Under the pieces are notes generated by a model. It was given only the letters and a program-made list of their open reading frames with translations. It had not been told where the DNA came from and searched no databases. The position numbers and the translations under genes are program-made. A stretch of DNA of 46,724 nt, taken from Porphyromonadaceae bacterium UBA7048. GTDB taxonomy: Bacteria; Bacteroidota; Bacteroidia; Bacteroidales; Muribaculaceae. The stretch lies in assembly GCA_002493945.1 (NCBI GenBank), contig DLAL01000071.1, positions 46,802 through 93,525 on the forward strand. Direction: 5' to 3'. Positions 8,596 to 16,883 of this stretch are shown here, piece by piece (position 1 is the stretch's first letter; every line of letters starts with the position of its first letter).

Positions 8596-9322
8596 AGTTA
8601 CATTCCTCGACAATTCGGGATTTCTTGTAGAATTTCCCAAGGTTTTCCTCGTATTCGACTACTATCACGATCCGGCCCACGCAGTGGTGAAGGCTCTCGA
8701 GCATCATCCCGACAAGCCGGTGATATTCTTCGTGACACACCATCACCCCGACCACTACAATCCTGAGATTTTCCATCTTGCGCAGAACCACAAGCGCGTC
8801 TACGTGCTGTCAGACGACATCCCGGCACGCGACGTGCACACCGACGAAGCCATAGCGTGGATGCACGCAGTCGATGTGGTGGAAGGTCTGCCCGACGATG
8901 TGTGCGTACACGCCTTCGGCTCCACCGACGCCGGAGTGAGCTATGCCGTCACTTTGGCAGACGGATTCCGCATCTTCCATGCCGGCGACCTCAACAACTG
9001 GCACTGGGATGCCGAAAGCACCGAGCGCGAGGTACAGAAGGCTCAGGAGCAGTTCACCGTCCAGGTCGACCGCATAGCCATGGTCTACCGCGACTTCGAC
9101 GTGGCCTTCTTCCCCGTCGACACGCGTCTGGGCGAGCACTGTGCCGCAGGAGCCGTGCAGTTCCTGTCAACAATCAAAGTAGCCGATTTTTTCCCGATGC
9201 ACTTCAAGGGCTCGTACGAGACCGCCTGCGACTTCAGTGCCTACGGACTCCCCGAGAATGTGATGACACGCACCACGATGCACTGTCTGCACAAGCCCGG
9301 CGAGCACGTGGAGCTGGACTGA
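8585..9322 (+). CDS. MBL-fold metal-dependent hydrolase (UlaG-like group)
   Basis: A 245-aa second metallo-beta-lactamase-fold protein, not closely similar to its neighbour. THHHPDHYNP (51-60) gives the H-x-H-x-D-H ligands His52, His54, Asp56 and His57. IFHAGDLNNWHW supplies the later Asp ligand and PMHFKGSYE the last His. It belongs to the COG2220-like group, whose members act on lactone-, phosphodiester- or unknown substrates. The start overlaps the upstream gene by 11 bp, so the two are probably translationally coupled. No signal peptide is seen. Confidence 0.88.
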   Translation: MSAKVTFLDNSGFLVEFPKVFLVFDYYHDPAHAVVKALEHHPDKPVIFFVTHHHPDHYNPEIFHLAQNHKRVYVLSDDIPARDVHTDEAIAWMHAVDVVEGLPDDVCVHAFGSTDAGVSYAVTLADGFRIFHAGDLNNWHWDAESTEREVQKAQEQFTVQVDRIAMVYRDFDVAFFPVDTRLGEHCAAGAVQFLSTIKVADFFPMHFKGSYETACDFSAYGLPENVMTRTTMHCLHKPGEHVELD

Positions 9323-9344
9323 CAATACTTCAGCCGACAATGAT

Positions 9345-10319
9345 ATGGGAACTCTGAGAAAGACCGAAGCACGCCTCAGCTGTCAGCCCGCGGCTCCCCT
9401 GCAGGACTGCGGCACGCTGCGCTTCGGACGCGTCACGGCGGCCGACGTCAGCCGTCTCTCGCCGCTGCTTCATGCCGCAGGTACACGCTCGTGCGACTTC
9501 ACCGCAGGCGGCATATTCATGTGGGCCGACTACTTCCGCTATCAGGCCGTGGTGCTCGACGGCACGCTCTTCATCAGCGGACTGTCGCAGGACGCCTCGC
9601 GGATTCCGTCGTTCCTCCTTCCGGCAGGCGGCCTATCTGCGGCCGAGGCCGTCGATGTGCTGCGCGCGCACTGCCGCGCCACGGGTCAGCCTCTTCTCAT
9701 ATCTGCCGTTCCCGAGGACCGTCTGCCCGAACTTCTGCCTCTCGGAGTGATCCGCGTCGACGAGCTTGCCGACTGGGCCGACTATATCTACCGCGCCACC
9801 GACCTTGCCGGACTTGCCGGTAAGGCATACAACAAGAAGCGCAACCACGTGCACCGCTTCGAGGCCGACAATCCCGGCGCGGTGCTCGAGAGCCTGACTC
9901 CGGCGAATGTCGGAGAGGCCGCAGCCTTCCTCCGCAATCTCGAGGAGCCGACCGGGAAGGCCAGTCCCGAGATGGCGGCATACGAGCGCGACCGCTGCCT
10001 TGACGTGCTCCGCGACTATGACCTCTATCCCTTCGAGGGCGCCGTACTCCGCGGAGCCGGCGGCCGCATAGTGGCCTTCACCATAGGCGAGGTGTCGGGC
10101 GACACCCTCATCGTGCATGTCGAGAAGATGGACCACACCGTTTCCGGTGCAGGAGAGGCCGTCAACTGCTACTTCGCGCGCTACATGCTCGACCGCCATC
10201 CCGAGCTGGTGTACATCAACCGCGAGGACGACTCGGGCGACCCCGGCCTGCGCTTCGCCAAGGAATCGTACCATCCGGCCTTCCTGCTGCGCAAGTACAA
10301 CGTCGTCCTCTCGCTCTGA
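9345..10319 (+). CDS. DUF2156 (phosphatidylglycerol lysyltransferase C-terminal-like) protein
   Basis: A 324-aa soluble protein with the double GNAT-like layout of DUF2156. The N-terminal part has RTRSCDFTAGGIFMW-like TRSCDFTAGGIFMWADYF, and the middle has the diagnostic KAYNKKRNHVHRF with the acyl-acceptor-fold helix. A C-terminal acetyltransferase-like domain follows (IVAFTIGEVSGDTLIVHVEK, VYINREDDSGDPGLRFAKES). Relatives include the catalytic half of MprF, but this stand-alone cytoplasmic form has no proven substrate. It is probably co-transcribed with the upstream MBL-fold gene (22 bp gap). Transcription ends at the hairpin at 10347-10383. Confidence 0.88.
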   Translation: MGTLRKTEARLSCQPAAPLQDCGTLRFGRVTAADVSRLSPLLHAAGTRSCDFTAGGIFMWADYFRYQAVVLDGTLFISGLSQDASRIPSFLLPAGGLSAAEAVDVLRAHCRATGQPLLISAVPEDRLPELLPLGVIRVDELADWADYIYRATDLAGLAGKAYNKKRNHVHRFEADNPGAVLESLTPANVGEAAAFLRNLEEPTGKASPEMAAYERDRCLDVLRDYDLYPFEGAVLRGAGGRIVAFTIGEVSGDTLIVHVEKMDHTVSGAGEAVNCYFARYMLDRHPELVYINREDDSGDPGLRFAKESYHPAFLLRKYNVVLSL

Positions 10320-10346
10320 CACGCCGGTATGATGATGATATAAAAA

Positions 10347-10383
10347 CGCTGCGGAAGTCTCTTCACGGGAGGCTTCCGCAGCG
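10347..10383. terminator. bidirectional hairpin terminator
   Basis: A perfect 11-bp stem (CGCTGCGGAAG / CTTCCGCAGCG) with a 15-nt loop lies between two convergent genes. It is flanked by an A run on the left, which becomes a T run on the minus strand, so it can end both transcripts. Confidence 0.8.
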
Positions 10384-10406
10384 CTGTATATTCTCAGGCC
10401 GGTTTA

Positions 10407-11015
10407 TTATTTGGCAGGCGATGATGCCGCAAAGCGGGCATTGAGGCCTTCGATGATTTCGGCGGTGATGTCGAGTTCGGGGTTGAAGTAGACGCCGGCT
10501 TCGCGGAGGAGGATGGCGTCATATCCGCGGGTGGCGTTGTATGCCTTCACGTACGAGGTGATGGAGTCCGAAAGACGTGCGCGGATCTGCAGCTCTGTGG
10601 TGGCCAGGCGCTGCTGCTGGGTATTGAGATGACGCTCTGCCTCTTCGCCCTTCTTCTGGAAGTTCTGCATGTCGGATTCGTATGAAGCCTGTGAGAGGTA
10701 GACGTTGTTCTGCTGTTTCTGAGTAATGCTGTTTGCCAGAGTCTGGAGCTCGCGCTGCTTGGATGAGTGCCACTGCTGAAGTTTGTTGACTTCGCGCTGC
10801 TGCTCCTCGAAGAGCTGTTGGGCCAGAGTGTAAGCGCTTATGATGGAGTCGGCATCGACAAACCGGATGTTAGACTTGGGAGCGGCCGCAGAGTCGGTAG
10901 CGGCTGCGGGAGCTGAGGCAGCAGTCTGATTGGCCGGAGTGTTGTTGCAAGCGGCCACGGCTGCGAGCATCGAGCAGGCAAAAAGTGTTTTTACTGTGAT
11001 TGACAGTTTCTTCAT
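10407..11015 (-). CDS. OmpH/Skp-like lipoprotein
   Basis: A 202-aa exported protein. The first 23 residues form a lipoprotein signal with lipobox VAAC (Cys23), followed by an Ala/Thr-rich linker. From about residue 50, RFVDADSIISAYTLAQQLFEEQQREVNKLQQ starts an OmpH-type region. A long Gln/Glu-rich helical stretch follows, probably coiled coil (about 70-150), then the closing YDAILLREAGVYFNPELDITAEIIEGLN typical of OmpH/Skp. Skp proteins are periplasmic holdase chaperones for outer-membrane proteins. A lipid-anchored version is unlike the soluble E. coli protein. The ATG at 11015 gives the signal peptide directly; longer frames add unrelated residues. Confidence 0.88.
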   Translation of the reverse strand: MKKLSITVKTLFACSMLAAVAACNNTPANQTAASAPAAATDSAAAPKSNIRFVDADSIISAYTLAQQLFEEQQREVNKLQQWHSSKQRELQTLANSITQKQQNNVYLSQASYESDMQNFQKKGEEAERHLNTQQQRLATTELQIRARLSDSITSYVKAYNATRGYDAILLREAGVYFNPELDITAEIIEGLNARFAASSPAK

Positions 11016-11037
11016 TATGGATAGATATAAAATTGTT

Positions 11038-11232
11038 TCAACGGTGGTCTTGTCGTCGTCGGACATCAGTGTCATGCAGCCCCGAAGCGCATCCGACCCC
11101 CTTGCGGCGCAATGCGGCCGAGTGGGCTCCGTGCTCGGTGGGGAAGCGGCTGCCCTTGACGAAGAGCACTTTCACCCCTAAGAGGATGAAGCATATCAGA
11201 AGGAGTAATATGACAGATATAAAAGTCAACAT
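11038..11232 (-). CDS. small single-pass membrane protein, function unknown
   Basis: A 64-aa protein that starts at the ATG at 11232. One strong membrane helix (LTFISVILLLLICFILLGVK) is followed by a basic tail with FPTEHGAHSAALRRKGVGC. That tail pattern (FPxxH...ALRxKGxxC) is familiar to me from short hypothetical proteins in Bacteroidales, so I consider it a real gene rather than a random frame. It precedes the OmpH-like lipoprotein gene by 22 bp and lies just behind a -7 box, suggesting a two-gene operon. No function is assigned. Confidence 0.65.
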   Translation of the reverse strand: MLTFISVILLLLICFILLGVKVLFVKGSRFPTEHGAHSAALRRKGVGCASGLHDTDVRRRQDHR

Positions 11233-11256
11233 TCGGAGTGTGATGCACAACGACGT

Positions 11257-11266
11257 TGCAAATATA
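11257..11266 (-). promoter_or_regulatory. -7 box for the small membrane protein/OmpH-like operon
   Basis: The minus strand reads TATATTTGCA, a match to TAnnTTTG, about 25 bp upstream of the 64-aa gene. The -33 element is not distinct. Confidence 0.5.
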
Positions 11267-11404
11267 GCGAAAAAAGTTCCCCCTTTTTGTGTATGTCGAT
11301 TTTATTTAGTAATTTAGGGGGCGATAATTAATGTTTTTAACATTCTTTTTGTCGGCTAAAACTTTATTAGAACTTCAACACCCCTCATTTTATACAATAT
11401 CACG

Positions 11405-12865
11405 ATGACAATCAAAGATCTCAAACCGGCTCTTGTGTTCTCGATTTTCGACCGCATCACCCAAGTGCCGCGTCCTTCGAAGAAGGAAGAGAAAATCCGC
11501 AAGTTCCTCCTCGATTTCGCCGCTGAAAACGGTATCGCCGTCAAGACCGACGCAATCGGCAACGTAGCCATGAGCGTGCCGGCCACCCCCGGCAAGGAGA
11601 ATGCTCCTACCGTCGTGCTCCAGGCTCATATGGATATGGTGTGCGAGTCGAATGACAAGTCGTTCGACTTCGACAACACTCCCATCACAACCGTCGTTGA
11701 CGGTGAATGGCTCCGCGCCGACGGCACCACCCTCGGCGCCGACAACGGCATCGGCATGGCCGCAGCGCTGGCCGTGATGGTCGACAAGGACCTCGTGCAC
11801 GGTCCCGTAGAGGCTCTCTTCACTGTTGACGAAGAGACAGGTCTGACCGGTGCCAACAATCTGGGCGAAGGCATGATAACGGGCACTATGCTTCTCAACC
11901 TCGACTCCGAGGACGACGCCGAGATATTCGTGGGCTGCGCCGGCGGCGTGGACACCACCTGCATGTTCACCTACAAGCGTTCGTTCTCTCCGACCGACTT
12001 CCACTACTTCAAGTTCGACATATCGAACGGCCTCGGCGGCCACTCGGGCGGCGACATCCACCTGGGCCGCGCCAACGCCAACAAGCTCCTCGCGCGCTTC
12101 CTCTATGCCCTGGGTCAGAAGCACGAGGTGTCGCTGTGCGAAATCGACGGCGGCAACCTGCGCAATGCCATCCCGCGTGCCGCTCATGCCGTGTTCGGCG
12201 TCCATGTGGCCAACCGCGAGAGCGTCCGCGTGGAGTTCAATAAGTTCGTGGCCGACGTGGAGAAGGAATACGCCGGGCTGGAGACTACCATCAAGTTCGA
12301 GCTCGAGACGGCAGAGCGTCCCGAGTACGCCGTTGACTCCGACACCACCCGCAACCTCATCGAGGCGCTGTACAGCGCACCTCACGGTGTCGTCTCCATG
12401 AGCCGCGACCTCGAGGGCCTCGTGGAGACCTCGACCAACCTCGCGTCGGTGAAGATGAAGGGCGACAATGGTATCCTCGTGACTACGTCACAGCGTTCGT
12501 CCGTAGAGTCACGCAAGTGGGACATCGCCTATCAGGTAGAGGCCCTCTTCCGTCTGGCAGGCGCCGAAGTGACCCACGGCGACGGCTATCCCGGATGGGC
12601 TCCCGACATGAATTCGCCCATCATGCACATAGCATCGGAGGCTTACGAGGAGCTCTACGGCATCAAACCGGCCATCAAGGCTATCCATGCCGGCCTCGAA
12701 TGCGGTCTCTTCCTCCAGAAGTATCCCCACCTCGACATGGTGTCGTTCGGCCCGACCCTCCGCGACGTTCACTCACCCAGCGAACGCATGCACATTCCTG
12801 CAGTTGAACGCTTCTACGGTCAGCTCACTCGTACGCTGGCCAAGGTAGCAGACCTCAAGGCGTGA
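11405..12865 (+). CDS. pepD: aminoacyl-histidine dipeptidase (peptidase M20)
   Basis: A 486-aa cytoplasmic zinc dipeptidase of the PepD type that hydrolyses Xaa-His dipeptides. Zinc-site motifs are in order: LQAHMDMV, TTLGADNGIGMA, VDEETGLTGA with the catalytic Glu pair, LLNLDSEDD, and HSPSERMHI near the C-terminus. The PepD lid domain carries GGHSGGDIHLGRANANKLL. The length equals that of E. coli PepD. The stop codon overlaps a GTG start of the following muramidase gene. Confidence 0.96.
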   Translation: MTIKDLKPALVFSIFDRITQVPRPSKKEEKIRKFLLDFAAENGIAVKTDAIGNVAMSVPATPGKENAPTVVLQAHMDMVCESNDKSFDFDNTPITTVVDGEWLRADGTTLGADNGIGMAAALAVMVDKDLVHGPVEALFTVDEETGLTGANNLGEGMITGTMLLNLDSEDDAEIFVGCAGGVDTTCMFTYKRSFSPTDFHYFKFDISNGLGGHSGGDIHLGRANANKLLARFLYALGQKHEVSLCEIDGGNLRNAIPRAAHAVFGVHVANRESVRVEFNKFVADVEKEYAGLETTIKFELETAERPEYAVDSDTTRNLIEALYSAPHGVVSMSRDLEGLVETSTNLASVKMKGDNGILVTTSQRSSVESRKWDIAYQVEALFRLAGAEVTHGDGYPGWAPDMNSPIMHIASEAYEELYGIKPAIKAIHAGLECGLFLQKYPHLDMVSFGPTLRDVHSPSERMHIPAVERFYGQLTRTLAKVADLKA

Positions 12866-13659
12866 GAAAATCGCGTCTGACCATACTTGCCGCACTCTGC
12901 GCCACCGTCATCGCACCGACGGTGGCACGGAGCCTGCAGCCCTCTCTTCCGTCCGACACCATATTCATATTTTACCGCCCGGCGGAGGATACCGACAGCC
13001 TCGGGCGCACATTCATAGTGATAGAGGGCGATACGCTGCATACGTCGTTCATCCCCGATCCGTTCCTGCATACGGGTCCGCTCACCGAAGCCGACTACCG
13101 CGAGGTGGCGGCTGACTTAGGAGTGGAGACGGCGGCCATCAAGGCCATCGTGGAGATAGAGACCGGGCGTACGCGCAAAGGCTTCCATGCCGAGGGCAAG
13201 CCTATCATCAATTTCGACCTGGCGCTTTTCCGCCGCGCCGCCGCACGCCGTGGCGTCAATCTGTCGAAGCACCAGTCGAGTCCGGCGCTGCAGCCCGTGA
13301 ACATCAGCAAGTACGGAAGCCAGCAGGCCGCGCAGCAGGCTCGGTTCGATGCCGCCATGTCCATAGACAGCGTGGCGGCGATAGAGAGTACGTTCTGGGG
13401 AATGTTTCAGATCGGCGGCTTCAACTGGAAGCTGTCGGGCGCACCGTCGCGCGACGCGTTCGTGCGCAAGATGTGTCAGTCGGAGTACGACCAGCTGCGT
13501 CTGTTCGCCGACTACATGACCAACACGGGTCTTGTGAAGCATCTCAAGGCCAAGAACTGGGCGGCCTTCGCCCGAATCTACAACGGTCCGTCGTATGCCG
13601 CCCGCGGATATCACACGCGTATGGCCGCCGCATACCGCCGTTTCTCCAGGAAGAATTAG
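12862..13659 (+). CDS. exported N-acetylmuramidase-family protein
   Basis: A 265-aa protein with a Sec signal peptide (about residues 1-25, ending near VARS) and a muramidase domain (DUF3380 type) from about residue 70. It starts LTEADYREVAADLGVETAAIKAIVEIETG, where the Glu in IVEIETG is the likely catalytic residue. AAIESTFWGMFQIGGFNWKLSG and FARIYNGPSYAARGYHTRMA follow. Proteins with this domain cleave peptidoglycan and are common as phage endolysins; this copy is chromosomal and secreted, with no phage genes nearby. The start is a GTG at 12862 overlapping the pepD stop by 4 bp. It converges on uvrA with 14 bp between stops. Confidence 0.88.
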   Translation: MRKSRLTILAALCATVIAPTVARSLQPSLPSDTIFIFYRPAEDTDSLGRTFIVIEGDTLHTSFIPDPFLHTGPLTEADYREVAADLGVETAAIKAIVEIETGRTRKGFHAEGKPIINFDLALFRRAAARRGVNLSKHQSSPALQPVNISKYGSQQAAQQARFDAAMSIDSVAAIESTFWGMFQIGGFNWKLSGAPSRDAFVRKMCQSEYDQLRLFADYMTNTGLVKHLKAKNWAAFARIYNGPSYAARGYHTRMAAAYRRFSRKN

Positions 13660-13673
13660 CCGCTAAAGGCAGA

Positions 13674-16454
13674 TCACAGTAATTTCGCAAGATAACGTCC
13701 GGTGACGCTCGCAGGGTCGGCCGCAACCTCCTCGGGCGTTCCTGCCGCCACAAGCTGTCCTCCGGCCTCGCCTCCTTCGGGCCCGAGGTCTATGACATGG
13801 TCGGCGCACTTGACCACGTCAAGATTGTGCTCGACGATGACCAGTGTGTGGCCGAGTGCTATGAGGTCGTTGAAGGCTTTGAGCAGCAGGTTGATGTCGT
13901 GGAAGTGGAGACCGGTGGTGGGCTCGTCGAAGATGAAGATGCGCGGAGCGGAGTCGCCCTGCGATAGATAGTAGGCGAGTTTGACGCGCTGGTTCTCGCC
14001 GCCGGAGAGGGTGGAGGAGGACTGTCCCAGGCGGATATAGCCCAGTCCGACGTCGTGCAGAGGCTTGAGGCGCTGCACGATGCGGCGCTCCGTCGGGGCG
14101 TCGGTCTGACTGAAGAAGTCTATGGCCTCGTCGACGGTCATCTCCAGTATGTCGAAGATATTCCTGTCATGATACTTCACTTCGAGCACGTCGCGCTTGA
14201 AGCGCTTTCCGTGGCACTCCTCGCACTCGATGGTGACGTCGGCGAGGAACTGCATCTCGATGGTGATGTGGCCTTCGCCCTTGCACGCCTCGCAGCGGCC
14301 GCCCTCGGCGTTGAAGGAGAAGTATCCTGCCGGGATGTCGAGCTGCTTGGCAGCCTGCTGGGCGGCCATTAGCTGGCGTATCTCGTCGTAGGCCTTGAGG
14401 TAGGTGGCGGGATTGGAGCGGGTCGACCGTCCGATGGGGTTCTGGTCGACGAAGATGACGCCCTGTGCGCGCTTGATGTCGCCCGAGAGTCCGCCCGAAC
14501 GGCCCGGTGCGTCGCCCTCGCCGGTGTAGATGCGTGCCAGCGAGCGGTAGAAGATGTCGCGCACGAGGGTCGACTTGCCCGAACCGCTCACGCCCGTCAC
14601 GCAGGTCATCACGCCGAGGGGGAAGTCGACGGAGATGTCCTTCAGATTGTGCTCCACGGCGTCGGACACGCGGATGTAGTCGCGCCACTTGCGGCGCTGT
14701 GCCGGCACGGGTATCTTCATGGCGCCGGTCAGGTACTGCATGGTGTAGCTGCCTTCGCAGCCTTCGAGGTCGCGCGGAGTGCCCTGGAACACGATGTTGC
14801 CGCCGCCCGTTCCGGCGGCAGGGCCGACGTCGATGATGCGGTCGGCGGCGCGTATGATGTCCTCGTCATGCTCCACGACCACGACGGTGTTGCCCAGGCG
14901 CTGGAGCTTGCGCAGCACGGCGATGAGGCGCTCGGTGTCGCGTGAGTGCAGGCCGATGGACGGCTCGTCGAGGATGTAGAGTGAGCCTACGAGGCTGCTG
15001 CCCAGTGATGTGGCCAGATTGATGCGCTGGCTCTCGCCGCCGGAGAGGGAGTTGCTCAGGCGGTCGAGGGTGAGATAGCTGAGGCCGACCTCGACCAGGA
15101 AGGTGAGGCGTCGCGTGATTTCCAGCAGCAGTCGCGACGCTATGGCAGAGTCGTGCTCGTCGAGCCGCAGGTCGCCGAACCAGCGCAGGAGTTTGTCGAC
15201 GGGCATGCGCACGAGTTCGCTGATGGTGGCGCCTCCGACCTTGACGTACGATGCCTCGGGGCGCAGGCGCGACCCCCGGCAGGCCCGGCAGGTGGTCTTG
15301 CCACGGTAGTGGGCCAGGAGGGATCGGTATTCTATCTGCGCGCGCTTGGCGTAGAGTTCGTCGAAATATGCGTTGATGCCACGCACCTTGGCGCCGTCGC
15401 CGTCCCAGAGAAAGCGCCGCTGATCGTCGGTGAGCTTGAAGTAGGGCGTGTGGATGGGGAAGCGGTCGCCGGCAGCGTGGATGAAGGCTTCCTTCCATTT
15501 GCGCGAACTCGGACCGCGCCATGCTGCCACGGCGTCGTCGAAGAGCGAAAGCGCAGGATTGGGCACCACAAGTTCTTCGGATATGCTCAGGGTCTTGCCG
15601 AAGCCCTCGCACTCGGGGCAGGCTCCGAGCGGATTGTTGAAGTTGAACATGCTGTCAGTCACTTCGGCGAAAGTCATGCCGTCGGCCTCGTAGCGCTTGG
15701 AGAATACGTGGCGGTGAGCCGTGCCGTCAGTGTCCCACACTATGAGCGTGCACTCGTCGTGACCCTCGAAGAAAGCCGTCTCGGCGGATTCGGCCAGTCG
15801 CGAGAGTTCGTCGCCTTCATGGCGTATGACCAGGCGGTCGATCAGCAGCGATGGCAGCTCTGCGGCGGATTCGTCGCTGAAGCCCGAGATGTCGGTGAAG
15901 GAGTTGTCGGCCGTCACTACACGGGTATATCCTTCCTTGGCATAGATATCGAGCTGAGCGGCGAGGGAGCGTCCTTCGGGCAGGCGGATGGGAGCTGTGA
16001 CGGCGGCGCGGCAGCCTTCGGGATAGGAGCGCGCCATGTCGAGGACGTCCTCGACGGTGTGCTTCTTCACCTCCTGTCCGGACACTGGCGAGTACGTGCG
16101 GCCTATGCGTCCGAAGAGCATGCGCATATAGTCGTATATTTCCGTCGAGGTGCCGACGGTGGAGCGCGGATTGCGCGTGTTGACCTTCTGCTCTATGGCT
16201 ATGGCCGGCGGCAGACCGCGAATGAAGTCGCACTCGGGTTTGCGCAATTTCCCCATGAACTGGCGCGCATATGCCGAAAGGCTCTCGACGTAGCGCCTGC
16301 GCCCTTCGGCGTACAGCGTGTCGAAAGCGAGCGACGATTTGCCCGAGCCTGACAGCCCTGTGATGACCACCAGTTCGTTACGGGGAATTTCGACGTCGAC
16401 GTTCTTGAGATTGTTGACTCTTGCACCTTTTATGCTTATGTTGGAAACTGCCAT
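13674..16454 (-). CDS. uvrA: excinuclease ABC subunit A
   Basis: A 926-aa DNA damage sensor of nucleotide excision repair, a tandem ABC ATPase. Walker A motifs are GLSGSGKS (33-40) and GVSGSGKST in the second half. The signatures LSGGESQR and LSGGENQR, and Walker B motifs YILDEPSIGLH and FIFDEPTTGLH, are all present. The C-terminal zinc module is intact (CEACKGEG...CEECHGKR). In the first zinc module the leading Cys pair is missing: FSKRYEADGM precedes NNPLGACPECEG, leaving only one CxxC. The motif YSPVSG also has Ser where Cys is usual. The length is normal for Bacteroidetes UvrA. Confidence 0.97.
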   Translation of the reverse strand: MAVSNISIKGARVNNLKNVDVEIPRNELVVITGLSGSGKSSLAFDTLYAEGRRRYVESLSAYARQFMGKLRKPECDFIRGLPPAIAIEQKVNTRNPRSTVGTSTEIYDYMRMLFGRIGRTYSPVSGQEVKKHTVEDVLDMARSYPEGCRAAVTAPIRLPEGRSLAAQLDIYAKEGYTRVVTADNSFTDISGFSDESAAELPSLLIDRLVIRHEGDELSRLAESAETAFFEGHDECTLIVWDTDGTAHRHVFSKRYEADGMTFAEVTDSMFNFNNPLGACPECEGFGKTLSISEELVVPNPALSLFDDAVAAWRGPSSRKWKEAFIHAAGDRFPIHTPYFKLTDDQRRFLWDGDGAKVRGINAYFDELYAKRAQIEYRSLLAHYRGKTTCRACRGSRLRPEASYVKVGGATISELVRMPVDKLLRWFGDLRLDEHDSAIASRLLLEITRRLTFLVEVGLSYLTLDRLSNSLSGGESQRINLATSLGSSLVGSLYILDEPSIGLHSRDTERLIAVLRKLQRLGNTVVVVEHDEDIIRAADRIIDVGPAAGTGGGNIVFQGTPRDLEGCEGSYTMQYLTGAMKIPVPAQRRKWRDYIRVSDAVEHNLKDISVDFPLGVMTCVTGVSGSGKSTLVRDIFYRSLARIYTGEGDAPGRSGGLSGDIKRAQGVIFVDQNPIGRSTRSNPATYLKAYDEIRQLMAAQQAAKQLDIPAGYFSFNAEGGRCEACKGEGHITIEMQFLADVTIECEECHGKRFKRDVLEVKYHDRNIFDILEMTVDEAIDFFSQTDAPTERRIVQRLKPLHDVGLGYIRLGQSSSTLSGGENQRVKLAYYLSQGDSAPRIFIFDEPTTGLHFHDINLLLKAFNDLIALGHTLVIVEHNLDVVKCADHVIDLGPEGGEAGGQLVAAGTPEEVAADPASVTGRYLAKLL

Positions 16455-16476
16455 TATTATCTTCGATTTTAACTTA

Positions 16477-16507
16477 CAAAGTTAATACTAATGACGCCGA
16501 TATGCAA
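16477..16507 (-). promoter_or_regulatory. promoter of uvrA
   Basis: On the minus strand TTG at 16507-16505 precedes TAACTTTG at 16484-16477 by about 20 bp, and the uvrA ATG is 23 bp further on. The -7 box is part of a perfect palindrome, TTAACTT-ACA-AAGTTAA (16469-16485). Confidence 0.6.
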
Positions 16508-16532
16508 GCCTTTTAAGTCTTATTTGCGAAAA

Positions 16533-16760
16533 ACTCGTTTCTCCCGTCCTCAATTTTTAGACAGGAGAACAGTAGTACAGTAAAAATAAGAATTCTCTTG
16601 TCCTCCTGTCCCCGATTTTAAAGACATGAGCACAGTAGTACAATAAAAAATAAGAATTCTCCTGTATCTCCTGTCCTCCTGTCCCCAATTAAAGACAGGA
16701 GCACAGTAGTACATTAAAAATAAAACTCCTGTTTCTCCTGTCCTCCTGTCCGGAAAAAAA
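16533..16760. repeat. tandem array of three palindromic intergenic repeats
   Basis: The 429-bp gap between divergent uvrA and the SusR-like gene holds three consecutive units (16560-16622, 16623-16693, 16694-16760) and a partial right end at 16533-16559. Each unit starts with GACAGGAG (GACATGAG in the second), then CAGTAGTACA (at 16570, 16633 and 16704), an A-rich stretch usually containing AAAATAAGAATTCTC, and ends in CTCCTGTC. In units 2 and 3 CTCCTGTC is doubled. The ends of each unit are inverted copies and can form a hairpin. No open reading frame covers the array. Confidence 0.85.
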
Positions 16761-16800
16761 GAAGGATTAACAATTGTTTAATGTTTATTAATTGCAAAAA

Positions 16801-16833
16801 TTTGGGAAAAAAGGGGGATATTGACTAATTTCG
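16801..16833 (+). promoter_or_regulatory. promoter of the SusR-like regulator gene
   Basis: TTTG at 16801-16804 and TAATTTCG at 16826-16833 are 21 bp apart, matching the -33/-7 pattern with one mismatch in the -7 box. Translation starts at the GTG 50 bp downstream. Confidence 0.5.
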
Positions 16834-16883
16834 CTCAACAAATCATACCTGACTGACAACACTACTCTCTCATAGCTCACAAC

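Noticed and set aside
12862..13659. Phage endolysin or prophage remnant
   Set aside because: The muramidase has its own Sec signal peptide, is coupled to pepD, and no holin, integrase or structural phage gene is present.
16533..16760. CRISPR array
   Set aside because: The repeat units abut one another without unique spacers, the units differ in length, and no cas genes are nearby.
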